Below are positions 38,119 through 49,116 of a DNA stretch of 64,000 bases, piece after piece. The notes below the pieces were generated by a model that was given only the letters and a program-made list of their open reading frames with translations, was not told the origin of the DNA and made no database searches. Source of the stretch: Neurospora tetraspora (lineage: Eukaryota; Ascomycota; Sordariomycetes; Sordariales; Sordariaceae). The translations under genes and the position numbers were made by a program. The number at the start of each line of letters is the position of its first letter. Within the stretch, counting starts at the first letter, position 1. The DNA lies in assembly GCF_033439725.1 (NCBI RefSeq), contig NW_026944386.1:2480001-2544000 (forward strand), in the 5' to 3' direction.

Positions 38119-40734
38119 ATGTGTCCGTCTCGACATCGACCATCTCGGGTTGATCCTCCTCTACTAAAGAAACACTTCCACTCTTTCCACCTCAAGGTGT
38201 GGTCGGGGGCTGCTGCAGAACAGCTCCATCTCGTCCAAGATTCCTCCTCCGCAGCCGACTCCGATCCCGAACCGTATCCCTTCCGACATCCCCCTCCGCA
38301 CGCTCCCCGCACACGCGGCTGCCCAAGACGATCCGTCAACCCATTCGCACGGCAACCGAAGCCAAGGCACTCCCTCCTTCCTTGCTCCACGCCCTGCTGA
38401 GCACTCGCGATACTCGGAATACGACGACGACGACGACGACTACAACGCTTACGGCTCCTCCGAGTCCTCGTGGGTCGACACCGGTGACATCGCCGAGCAG
38501 CTCGATAACGAGGATCCTTTGCGCCAGAGACTATACGATACCCTAGAGGACGAGACCCTCGCTGGCGTTGTCCATCATCGTCATCCGAAACGTCATCGTC
38601 ACGGCGGCAAGCACGTCCACTATAACGAGTCTCTTTCCCGCTCCAGCACACACTCCTCCAGATCGTCTGATCAAGCCAGAGCCGTTAATAAGGAAGCAAT
38701 CCACATTCCTGACGCCGCCCCCCGATCTGTCTCGCGGGCCGAGCGCCTTATTGCCAGCATCATGGCGGGAACACGAAACCCTATTCATGGCCTTACTGGC
38801 AAACCCCTAATGTTCGAACCCTCCTGTTGCCTGGCAACGGCTTGCCCTTGTTGGACGGTAACTGACAGCCCGTAACAGCTACTTTACTTCCATCTTTGTG
38901 TCATTAGGCGTCTTCCTTTTTGGATATGATCAGGGTGTCATGTCAGGTATCATTACGTGCGTGGACCCCCCTTTGTCGTGACTTCTCTGTTGCCCCCAGG
39001 CTGTCATATCCGATAGACACGAAGGCCGAGTAACTGATGCTATTTGTAACAGTGGTCCGTATTTCAAGGACTATTTCAACCAGCCAACGAGCGCCCAGAT
39101 AGGTACTATGGTTGCGATCCTAGAAATAGGTGCTCTCATCTCCTCGCTCATGGTTGGTCGGATTGGTGATATCATTGGCCGCCGCAAGACTATCCTCTAC
39201 GGATCTTGCATCTTTTTCGTGGGCGGCGCCCTGCAAACTATTGCGACCGATATGGCCATGATGATGACTGGGCGTATCATTGCTGGCTTGGGTGTCGGCA
39301 TGCTCTCCACCATCGTTCCGGTCTACCAGTCCGAGATCTCACCTCCTCATAACAGAGGAAAGCTTGCTTGCATTGAGTTCTCGGGTAACATCATTGGTTA
39401 CACAACCTCGGTCTGGGTGGACTACTTTTGCGGTTTCATTGAGGGTAACCTCTCGTGGCGCCTCCCGCTCCTCATGCAGTGTATCATGGGCGCGCTGCTC
39501 GGACTGGGAAGTCTGATCATTGTGGAATCGCCCAGGTAAGCAAAATCTCTTCTAGTACTCAGCTTCTAAATGGTTGCTAACCAGGATCCCAGATGGCTTC
39601 TGGACAATGACCACGACGAGGAGGGCATTGTAGTGATTGCCAACCTGTACGGTGGTGGCGACATCCATAACCCTCGCGCGAGAGATGAGTTCAGAGAAAT
39701 CAAGATGGACGTACTGCTGGCGCGCCAGGAGGGCGAAAGAACATACAGTGAAATGTTCAAGCGCTACAGCCGTCGCGTCTTTATCGCCATGTCGGCGCAA
39801 GCGCTCGCGCAACTCAACGGCATTAACGTCATCTCATACTACGCACCTCTTGTGTTCGAGTCTGCCGGCTGGGTGGGCCATGATGCCGTGTTGATGACCG
39901 GCTTCAACGGCATCACCTACTTCCTGTCAACGATTCCCCCATGGTACATCGTGGACCGCTGGGGTCGCCGGCCTATCCTCTTGACGGGTGCCGTGGCCAT
40001 GGTGCTCTCCTTGTCTGCTATCTCGTACTTCCTGTACCTCGACACACCTTGGACACCGTCCGTGGTTGTGATTATGGTCATGATCTACAATGCGGCGTTC
40101 GGATACTCATGGGGACCTATTCCCTGGTTGTACCCGCCGGAGATCTTGCCCCTGAAGATTCGCTCAAAGGGTGCCAGTCTTTCGACAGCGACGAACTGGG
40201 CTTTTAACTTCTTGGTTGGAGAGATGACGCCCATTTTGCAGGAGCTGATTCACTGGAGGCTGTACCTCATCCATGCCTTCTTCTGTGCTGTTAGTTTCGT
40301 GATTGGTGAGTACCTCCTCATAGCGCCCCTTCAAGGTTATCCAGCTAACGGGTTCATTAGTATACTTCCTGTATCCCGAAACTTGCGGTGTCCGGCTTGA
40401 GGATATGGACACCCTCTTTGGTGATGCCACGAACGCAGTTGGCACACCCGCCGCCAGTACTCCGTCACTTCACGCCGAAATTGATGCTCTCGTTGCGCCG
40501 GGCTCGCCCGTGCCACGGCTGGATATTCGGGGCCGACCGCTCGCCAGTGCGGCTATTCCCGGCCTGCCGATCGATCCTCCGGACGAGGTCGAGATTATAT
40601 ATAAGAGCTCTTCCAACCAAAACAGGGGCGGAATCGGCGGCTGGTTGTCGAGGTTGGTTGGACGGGGAGGAGGAGGAAGCGCCGAGGGGTCTGACACTGG
40701 TAGCTATGCGCCACTTCGGCAGGGCGATGACTAA
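38119..40734 (+). CDS. MFS sugar (monosaccharide) transporter with long N-terminal tail
   Basis: Proposed exons: 38119-38196, 38255-38811, 38879-38956, 39053-39535, 39593-40305 and 40361-40734. The last four introns (67, 96, 57 and 55 bp) are well supported in phase. The first intron, and so the ATG at 38119, is uncertain. The product is about 760 residues. The N-terminal 210 or so are cytoplasmic, with a poly-Asp run, SSWVDTGDIAEQLDNEDPLR, a His/Arg-rich segment and GLTGKPL. The major facilitator core follows: YFTSIFVSLGVFLFGYDQG, GRIGDIIGRRKTI, VESPRWLL, QLNGINVISYYAP, the D-RWGRRP loop motif and YPETCGVRLEDMD. These are sugar-porter signatures, so it should import a hexose or related sugar at the plasma membrane. 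The exact substrate cannot be told. The long acidic tail is unusual compared with plain hexose carriers and may be a regulatory domain. Confidence 0.88.
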
Positions 40735-41041
40735 ATCTTGGATACACCTCGCCCTTGAGTAAAGAGGGCCAGCCGGTAGTAGTTGGGCCATTTCTGTTAT
40801 TGGATAAGTACATAGACGTTGGATATTAGAGGCCTCAAGCGAGCAGGGAGTTCCACAGACTGGGACAGCGAAATGGGTTGGAAGGACTCGATTGCCCGAG
40901 AGCTAGATTTTCTTTCTTTCCTGAACATTTGAATGCGAATATTAATATCCACCCCGAGGTCATACCTCACTTCCATCTTCCTTCCACTCTAGACTCGAAG
41001 TTATGTTTACACCAGCATAATGTCCAAAGCACCCTCTTACC
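40735..41041. other. Convergent 3' region
   Basis: This short segment lies between the ends of the transporter gene (+) and the membrane-protein gene (-). Nothing beyond probable 3' untranslated sequence is visible. Confidence 0.6.
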
Positions 41042-42878
41042 CTAATTCCCACCAAAAGGACTCCGCCCTACATGTATCGTCCCTCTCTCATCCTCCGCCT
41101 TTTGACCTAAATACCACTCAGTAGGAGGAACCAAGGTAGCCCGCGTAACAGGCGTACCCATAGGGGTAGCTGCACCATTACTACTGCCACCACCGAAAGT
41201 TCTACCTTTACTTGTACCTGTACCTGCACCACCACCACTCCCCGAACCCTCCCACCGAACAGGCTCAGTAGCCAAGTCAATCCCCTCCAGTCGTTCTTTC
41301 CTTTCTAGCTCCCTTTCTTCAAAAGTCATGTATCGTCCATCCAACTCTGCTACCACCTCCTTGGTAGTCGTGGTCACCACCACCTGGCGGGTTTTTCGAT
41401 CCCAAATATCCCAGATTCGGCTCCGGCTCGGCTCTGGCTCCCGAATGTATATTTTGAGCTGACTTTGGCAGATCCCGACCTGGGCGAACCCGCACCTGTC
41501 TCACTCGCCGAGCCTCCCCATCTCGGCAAAGGCATGGGGCTGAGGGGACTTAGACCTGGTAACTCTCCATTCCCATTCTCGCTCCTTGTCTGTGGAGTGT
41601 TGGGCATCTCTGGAAGCTTCGGCGTCTTTGGGTTTGTCATTGTTCCAAACCCGAGTTCATGAATTTCCTGAGGTCCATCAGGTCCCTGAGGTCCCTGAAA
41701 CCCATTCGGTTTAGTCAGTCCATGAGCTTCAAATTCATCCGGCCGCCGCCAAAACCCCCGTTCCCTCAACGCCGCCTCCGCCGCCGCCTTCGCCTCCCTA
41801 GCTCGCTTCCGCCGACGAGGCCCGCGGTACCACCAGGTGAAGAGTAGGAGGTAGATAACCGCCAGGGCGCCGATGACGGAGCCGAGGATGGCGGATTTGG
41901 GGTTATGTTTCTTTTGGTTTTCTTCTTCTTCTGAGGGGGTGTTGGCAGAGGAGATATAGGTGGCGAGATCCGAGGTTTGGGGTTCGGGAGTGGGGTGGGT
42001 TGTGGAGGTGGTGGACGGCCCAGGGACAGAGGAGGACGGAAGGGGGTTAGTGGAGGGCGTTGGTGTTGGTTGGAGGGTTGAGGGTGCTGGTGGTGGTGAC
42101 GAAGATGCGGGTATTACGGGCTTTGATGTTGAGATTGTTGCGACGGGCGCCTGCACATGGGGAGCTGTGAAGTTGTCATCTTCGGTGGTAAATGGAGTGG
42201 TTGAGTACGGGTTCCGTTTGCTGCTGGATGTGGTGGTGGTGGTAGAGAGTACAGACGTGTCGAGAGCGGCCTTTTGGTCCAACAGGTAGTGGTGGATTGA
42301 ATAATGACCGTTTCCGCAACCGACGCTCCAGTATGCATCTGCTTCATCGGTATGAGTATTTGCTAGACGGGTGAGTTGGCAGTATGGATTAGATGCGGCA
42401 TGGCTGGTTTTCGATGTTCAAGTTAGTGAACTGGGCTGAAGTTGGAAAACGATAGAATGTAGAGGGGAGGGAACAGATTGACTTACCATCTTGTTGTGCC
42501 AAACTGAGCACGTGCTTGGTCAATACCGCAGCCGTCACTGCAATCATAAGTATCGATACACCAGCCGTTCCATTCGCAGTTGTCGACGATATCGTGTCTG
42601 TCTTTGAGTGAAACCTTTTTCGAGCAGAAGCCAAACAGCCGGTTCGGTGGAAACATGGCACACACCATGTCCTCCGGAGGCGATATGGACTTCAGACGGG
42701 CATCCTCAGCGACTGCATAGCCGCAGATGTTGGTTACTATTGGGGCATCAGTTCCACCAACCTGGCGTCTTAGTGCTGCTGCCGAGGTGATGACTGCTGG
42801 TGATGCTGCGCTTATGGGTACTCCGCTTGGAATCAGTGCCGCCGTACTCGTGGGCACCATTGAAGTTATCACGGCCAT
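41042..42878 (-). CDS. Cys-rich ectodomain single-pass membrane protein, frame break near C terminus
   Basis: Exon 1 is 42878-42487; an 83-bp intron (donor GTAAGT, acceptor AACCAG) leads to exon 2 from 42403. The junction gives FGTTR-C-HAASNPYC. The first part has many cysteines (NICGYAVAEDARL, MVCAMFPPNRLFGFC, CEWNGWCIDTYDCSDGCG, NPYCQLTRLAN, WSVGCGNGHYS). A Thr/Ser/Pro linker of about 100 residues leads to one membrane helix (ILGSVIGALAVIYLLLFTWWY) and a basic cytoplasmic tail (RGPRRRKRAREAKAAAEAALRERGFW). That frame stops at 41374 (EKPARWW). A neighbouring frame, open on to 41042, has convincing coding character (IWDRKTRQVVVTTTTKEVVAELDGRYMTFEERELERKERL, split here only for description). 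One extra G in the GGG run at 41440-41442 would join them. The role is unknown; a surface sensor or adhesin-like protein is possible. There is no strong signal peptide from the first ATG. Confidence 0.7.
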
Positions 42879-43757
42879 CGTGTTGTATGTCGACGACTGA
42901 TGACTCGAAGTGATGGCGAGCAAGTCAAAAGATATCCATGAGCAAGATGTTTAAAGTGAAGAAAGTCTTGAATATGGGTAGAAAATTGCTCCCTCCTCGG
43001 CCACTTTCGTCTCGGGTGTCATGAGCGAGAAAAGGCATCATGACCAGCCAGGGGAGGGAGCAAAAATGGTGACTGCTTTCTTTCAACTTGGTTCTCGTTA
43101 TCGAATCGTTCGATAAATCATTGGAGCCGATATGGGGCTATACTATTTCCTCCCACGGGAAGGGCAAAACAGAGCGGGAGCTTAATGTGTCATTCAGGAG
43201 GGAAAACAAAGCGATCCATGTTGACCTAGGGTATTTTTGGACAAGGCTCTTTGTGTGCCACGATGTCGAGAACAATCATAACTTGAGCTATCCGTTAACA
43301 TTTTAAGTAAGTACTAGAATGTTGAACAAAAGACCAGCAGACCTAGGAGTTGGCTTGCCACTTCCACTTGGATATAAACCATGGGGTGGTCTCTCATCCG
43401 CACTCCTCCCGTGAGGACGGGAATGATGAATCGGCGAGGAAGATACCTTGGATCATTATTTCCTTTGGAATGTGTAAGAATTTTGAACGCAAGATCGCTC
43501 TTTCCCTCCAGTCTCTTACCCACTGGTAAGCTTGAGTAGGTTGGTGGTTGCCTCGGAAAGAGGGCCGTCAGGGCCGTGTAAGTGATAAGACGTAAGTTAC
43601 GCTATCGGTTTTCATCCTGATACACATGTGATACGCTTTCATTACCTACGTTGATGGCTCGTGCTGAGTTTGCGTCTGTTCACTCAACTTGCCGATTGGT
43701 TTCTGATGATTTGACGTCGCATCCCATCAAGATTCAACACCCGTTTCACCCAATATC
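42879..43757. other. Divergent intergenic region
   Basis: The membrane-protein gene (-) and the small DUF1763/LYR-like gene (+) are transcribed away from each other, so both promoters are here. No coding region is supported. Confidence 0.6.
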
Positions 43758-44221
43758 ATGTCGAACCAAGAGCTTGTCCATGCCTACCGACATCTTCTAC
43801 GATGGTCGTTAAGGGCCGTGCAGTTCTCCAAGCCGGCGCGCTTTGTGGTTCGAGACACCCTTCGTGCTGCCTTCCGCGACGAGAATGGCACTTTTGAGCC
43901 CTCGAGGGTGAAGTCAACGTTGTGGTTTCTCGAATCCGCCGCGACATATGTTGGGGTGGAGCACAAAATCATCAAAAATCTGGTCCACGTTCGGTATATC
44001 CAGGAAAAGGCCATCGGGCCGTGGAGGATCAGGGCGCAGTCACTTTCCAAGTCCCAGCAGTAAGTCAATAATAGAAGGGGCGAAGAGGTTGAAGTGCAGA
44101 TGCTGAAGAGAAGGAACCCAACAGGAGAGCGCTCAAGGATCCAGTGTATGAAAAGGAGTACGAGCATTTTGACAAGACAATCGCCATGTTGAACGATACG
44201 ATGAACTTGTGTTTACGGTAA
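43758..44221 (+). CDS. Small DUF1763/LYR-like fungal protein
   Basis: Exons 43758-44059 and 44125-44221 flank a 65-bp intron (donor GTAAGT, acceptor CCAACAG); the junction gives KSQQ-RALKDPVYEKEY. The product is 132 residues. The N-terminal AYRHLLRWSLRAVQFSKPAR, with its Tyr/Leu-Arg pattern followed by helices, and FLESAATYVGVEHKIIKNLVHVRY resemble the small fungal DUF1763 family, which has an LYR-like start. LYR proteins often act in mitochondria as assembly or stability factors for respiratory or ribosomal complexes. That role is only an inference here, and the family name is from memory. The start ATG at 43758 has a reasonable context. The gene sits directly beside the A+T-rich island. Confidence 0.75.
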
Positions 44222-44639
44222 ACAAGTGTCCGAGTCGCCCGGGCTACCGTGGTCAGGGGCAATTCGAAGCCTACATCAATGCCGGGGTTTTGGTTGCAAT
44301 GTTTGGCATGTCCCGGACTTCCAGCAGTACCAAGGGCGGAAAAAAGGAGGCGATCACAAGGGCCAAAACCGAGTCAGACGAGCGACTCCAATTGTCGTGA
44401 TTACTCCACAAATTGGAGACACTTTGCACACCGTCGGTGTCGCGTAACGGACTTGGAAAACGATACGTACCGCACCCCCAGTCACCTCCAGCCCCCGCAC
44501 ATCTACTGCTCAGAACGGTATGGCTTCTTGAGTCCCGTGATCGTACAGTCTTTGCCTCTTTGGGTAGTATGTAAACACGCGTGTGGAGTTGAAGCTGAGT
44601 CAGCTCGTGCACGGCCGTTGTGTTGACGGTGAAATCGTG
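44222..44639. other. Junction between DUF1763-like gene and A+T island
   Basis: This is normal-composition sequence with no gene I can support. It contains the left copy of the diverged inverted repeat (44441-44485) whose partner lies at the far side of the A+T island. A minus-strand reading near the repeat (VRIVFQV.YA.PTV) is shared with the right copy and suggests degraded coding sequence. Confidence 0.5.
44441..44485 (-). repeat. Left copy of inverted repeat flanking the A+T island
   Basis: Read on the minus strand from 44485, 45 bases match 49117-49161 on the plus strand at 41 positions, including a 22-base exact run. Weaker similarity continues outward (TCTCC..ATTTG). The copies lie at opposite edges of the A+T-rich block, in opposite orientation. 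Confidence 0.75.
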
Positions 44640-46357
44640 AAAGTCATGAAAGTCATAATATAAAGTGTGGTATTGTAAGTGACTATACCGCTTGCCATTG
44701 TTGATGATACTTAATACTAGTCTCCCTAATTACTATTCGATAAGCTCTACGTTGAGCGTATAACAAGGGCACCATCTCGTGTGCAACGTGCAGTAGATAA
44801 CAAGGCTAGAAAGCGAAGTCTGATTCCTATGGCAAAGTCCTTCTGGCTGTCTTTTATATAAGTAGTTACTTTAGTGGTATAGATCAGTTCGATGAGCTCT
44901 GTGTTGAGTAACTGCTATGTATGCTAGTGATAACAAAACTATAAAGTTAATAAAGGTTAGCTAATATGTATATTAATCGTATTTTTAATACTATAACTAC
45001 AATATTGACTCTGATAATACCAAATTTACTATGCAGAATACCCTGATTGCTAGCAATCAATTAATATATATATTAAAATGATTTATGGTGGTATGCAAAT
45101 GCTATATTGAAAAGTGGTTTTAATACATTTAATATAAATTAAAATATTTATATTGAATTTTATTTTTATAATTATAATATTAGCTTGCTTTTACCACCTC
45201 TAATTATACTAGATAAATATTGACTAGAATATGTGACTAGTGCTAGATTTATGTAATTGCTGTAATAATTGGATTTATCTATATATAAATCGTATATATC
45301 GTATAAATCTCTATATGCAATGTATAGTATACTAGTATTTATAATACCTTTTATATATAAATTGTGTATACTATATAAAACGCTGTATATAACTGGCTAT
45401 ATTTCTAGTACTTTTTTACGTATGACTAGCTATACCGCTTACTAAAAGACTGGATTTATTCATATATTAATATATAAATCGTATAAATCGTCGTTTAGAA
45501 TACTAGTTGATTAACTAACTTAATATCTGTAATCGTAATAAATTTCTACGCTATTAAATATTTCGTAATATAATTAGACGTATATTAAAAGACCCCAATT
45601 TGATATTTAACTCCCCTCTACGTCCTAAGGTCGAACTCCCTATATTTATAAATTATTTATGAGATTTTCAAACTCTCTATTAAGCCGTTAAGCTCTTACA
45701 ATATACTAAGTATAAGCACTCTCTACGTCTATAGAATTAAAGCTATATTCGTAATATGCTAATTGTTGGAAGTTATAGAACTTAGAGATTATAAGCTCTA
45801 ACTGCTTTCGTACCGCCTGCCGTTAACCAAGGCTATATCGATCCTTTTAAAGGGGTGCTCTCTATATAATTTAAAATTTAAATTACTTATATCCCTCATT
45901 TTACTATAGCTTTAACTAGTTGGCTAAACGGCCGGTTAATAGGGTATAATAGTCATTGAGGAAGTAATATTGCTAGAAATGCTGATATAGTAATTGCTAA
46001 CGTTTATAAAACTAGTACTTATAGGTAATAAATTGCTAATTAAACCCTCCTTTATAGCAGTTAATATTAATGAAATAGATTAAATATATATTAAAATACT
46101 CGCTAATATCGTAAAGACGCTTCCTCTCCTTTGCTTTTAGTAGAATTAGCTTTTATATTAATATTAGAAATCGGTTGAATTTAGGGTAGTTAAGTGATTT
46201 TCGTAGAAATCTAGTACGAAATGCGGTCTTAACTTTGGTAGTACGGTTAAAATACTGAATATTTATATATAGAATGTATTTGGTAATACTAAATAAACAG
46301 AATTACTATATAATACACTTATTTTAAAATTTCAAGCTAGAATAGTAGCTTTCGAGA

Positions 46358-46496
46358 TGTCACGGTGGTGGCAGACCACTACACTAACCAGCCCGTGTCC
46401 CCGCAAAAGGGTACAAGTAACCGAAGCTGGCAATTCGGTCGCTCAAGTGGTCTTATATAGTTGTAATGACAGATGCATCCCACAAATGCCATCACA
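46358..46496. mobile_element. Probable solo LTR, 139 bp, with 5-bp target duplication
   Basis: Within the A+T island is a short segment of normal composition that starts TGTCACGG and ends CCATCACA, so it has TG...CA ends. It is bracketed by CGAGA at 46353-46357 and CGAGA at 46497-46501, a 5-bp direct repeat as made by LTR-retrotransposon integration. Inside is a TATA-like CTTATATAG near 46452-46460. There is no internal domain, so it would be a solo LTR left by recombination. Unlike its surroundings it keeps many CA dinucleotides, so it was not RIP-mutated. Orientation by the TATA box would be plus. Confidence 0.6.
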
Positions 46497-46589
46497 CGAG
46501 AGGGTTAGTTGTAAGTATTTATTAAAGAGAAATATAATTAATTAAATTAAATAAAGAAAGGAAAGCGATAATAGACGATAATTCTTAGG

Positions 46590-46652
46590 TTTCTTCCGAT
46601 ATTCCTTAAGTTTCTTCCAATATTCTCTAAATTTCTTCCAATATTTTTTAAG
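46590..46652 (+). repeat. Three tandem 21-bp repeats
   Basis: Three units starting TTTCTTCC at 46590, 46611 and 46632 each run 21 bp (TTTCTTCCRATATTCYYTAAG-like) with a few differences. They lie just right of the solo LTR inside the A+T island. Confidence 0.8.
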
Positions 46653-47318
46653 TTGGAAAAAAAAATTGAATTATATTTTATTTACTCTAAAATTTTAAGG
46701 CATTAAGGGGGATAAATAAAGAGATTAATGAAAAGAGAAGGGGTTTATATTTATAATAATAAAAGTGAGTGTTTATAAACGTAGTTACTTTACTACGATT
46801 TTATATCCCTCTAATTCTTTTCGATATATTTTTGTATAGGGTCGTTTTAATTTAAATAATTGAGGATAAGTTAAATAGAAATAGTACAACCCTATTTTAA
46901 TATATTTTTATCGAATAGTATCGATTATATATTTTAAAATACTTTTTATAATTATTATTAGAGAGTTTCCGCTTAAAGGTCCATTCCACGTAAATGTAAT
47001 AAAGGAAGTAATTAACTTCGATATTAAGGAAGGCTAGCTTTATAGTATATTATTCGACGGTAGAATCGTCCGTAAGGAAGTAACGAAGTAACTATAGTTG
47101 ACCGCTATAGTTTATTACCTACCCCCGTATTATTAATAGAGTTACCCTTATATTATTATTATCGGCCTTTTCTATAAGGAAGTAACTACAAGGAAGCTAA
47201 TAGTTATATTTATTATAAGTAAAAAGGGTATAGAGTAATTAGCTAAACTAATTCGTATTGTATATAGCATTTATAAGAACGAGGTACCCTCGCCGTTAGA
47301 ATATATCGAATTAATCTG

Positions 47319-47334
47319 ATGGGGGGGAGAATGT
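47319..47334 (+). other. Possible polypurine tract and LTR edge
   Basis: ATGGGGGGGAGAATGT: a purine run followed by TGT resembles the junction between the internal region and the 3' LTR of fungal retroelements. It is the only G-run in the A+T block. The evidence is positional only. Confidence 0.3.
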
Positions 47335-47356
47335 ATTAATTAAATGTATATAAATA

Positions 47357-47477
47357 AATAAAAATAATAAAAATGATAAAAATAATAAAAATAATACAAA
47401 TAATAAAAATAATAAAAATAATAAAAATAATAAAAATAATAAAAATAATAAAAATAAAGAAAAATAAAGAAAAATAA
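47357..47477 (+). repeat. A-rich minisatellite, 9-bp unit AAAAATAAT
   Basis: About a dozen imperfect copies of AAAAATAAT, degrading to AAAAATAAAG at the right end, form a pure A/T tandem array inside the island. Confidence 0.9.
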
Positions 47478-49116
47478 TATACTAATAGTCTATTAAATTA
47501 TTTTACGAGAGATCTCGCTATATAGTCGCGTAGTTTTAATAGCCTTACTAAATAATTTAAAGCTATTAATATTCTTATTTACCGTTATTTAGGTAGATAG
47601 GTATTATAAAACCTAATTAATTTATAATTAAGGGACGAAGTCCTTACTTACGCGATGTGGATTTGGATGAGCGAATTAGAATGCCTTGCCTTGGTTGAAT
47701 ACGTCGTATTTACTAAACTAACGACCCCCGAAATTATAAAGTATAAATTTAGCAGTGTTTAATTAGCTATTACTATTATAAAGAGTGCGGTAGATAGTAG
47801 CCGTTAGGAACCCTCGGATAACGTCGCTAGCGATTAACTTTCTAAGGTTAGAAATTTACTTAGTTTAATTTAATAAATCTATATTATAATTATAAGGTTT
47901 GCTAGCGGTCGTTTTTATAATTACGCTAATTAGTATACGTATTACCGCGTCGTTAGTACGGCTAGTATGGCGGTTATATTAAAAGATTATAACCCTTTTC
48001 AATAGATAATATTAAAGGTTACGCGAAGTTTTATCGTATAGACCTTAGGGTTCTTTTCTTACAATATATATTCTTTTTTTTTTCTATAATCAATAACGTA
48101 AATATAATTTCCTATAGTAAGAGTACCGGTTGGTGAGCTTATACTGATTAGTTTAATAATATATATTATTAAAAAATAGCTAGTAAAGGTAGTATTCGCT
48201 TATTGTAAATTCGATTTTATCGTTCTCTAATTTAAAGAGTATTTATTAATATTAAAGTAAATCTTTTAATAATATATATATAATTTAATCAGGGATAGGG
48301 ATATGGTCGGCGGCGGGGTTGGGATCGGCGGTAGTAACGACAGCGGGCTTATCTTCTTATATTTCTTTTACGGGCGGTGCGTTTAGAATAGGGGTAATAA
48401 TTATTGTAAAAGAACGTTAGCTATGATAATTTGTATGAGGATTATTTATATAGTATTTACTACCTTCTAGCGCGTTTTTGAAAATGGTATTGTTATTGGG
48501 CGCAAGTAAATCCTCTTCGTTTGTTGCCTCAATATAGGGAAGTGCGCTAGGTATAAATTAATTGAATAGTAATTTGTTAATATTAAAATTACAAAATTAT
48601 TAGAGATCGTTAATATCCTATTTGGGCTTATAATTGAGAAGCTTTTGAAGTTCTTATTAATTTATAACGACGACGGCGAACTTTAAAGAAGGGTGGTAGT
48701 AGTATTAATACGATTAGTAGAATGTAGTTATATAGGGAGAAGTAAAAAGGTAAATAAGAGAAACACGGGTAGGGAGAAATATTAGTATATAGATTATTTT
48801 ATTTATTTTTCTAGGAGGTAATTATATTAGCAGTAAAATTATTGTACCCTTACTACCGCAATGTACTAGATTTCGTACAATATCAGTAACTTTTTCAAAA
48901 TACTAGTAATTTCGTTGTAAATAACGGGAATTATATTATTTAAATGCCTTCTATTTATTGCTAAAGTTGTACGAAAGTGTACATAAGAATAGTGGTATAG
49001 TTGTATTATATCGTGAACCGCGCGTATGTTCTGGTAGTGCATCTGGTTTTGGCGTGTACGGTTAATAAATCTTATGTTACATGAATATTTATTATATTTT
49101 TTCTGGGAGGGAGGAT

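Larger units (their letters stand above)
44640..49100. mobile_element. RIP-like A+T-rich island, remains of repeats
   Basis: About 4.5 kb of sequence is dominated by TA, AAT and ATT, in sharp contrast with the GC-rich flanks. TpA is abundant and CpA and TpG are scarce, while some CpG clusters survive (for example near 48.31 kb and 48.67 kb). That is the pattern left by repeat-induced point mutation, which converts C to T mainly at CpA. All reading frames are riddled with stops. The original elements cannot be identified by eye. A purine run followed by TGT at 47319-47334 looks like the polypurine tract and LTR edge of a retrotransposon. I expect it to be silent heterochromatin; that is known for such blocks in Neurospora, not seen here. 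Confidence 0.8.

Noticed and set aside
38858-38878. GT...AG segment of 21 bases in the sugar transporter
   Set aside because: It is too short to be a spliceosomal intron. It contains the branch site and acceptor of the 67-bp intron at 38812-38878.
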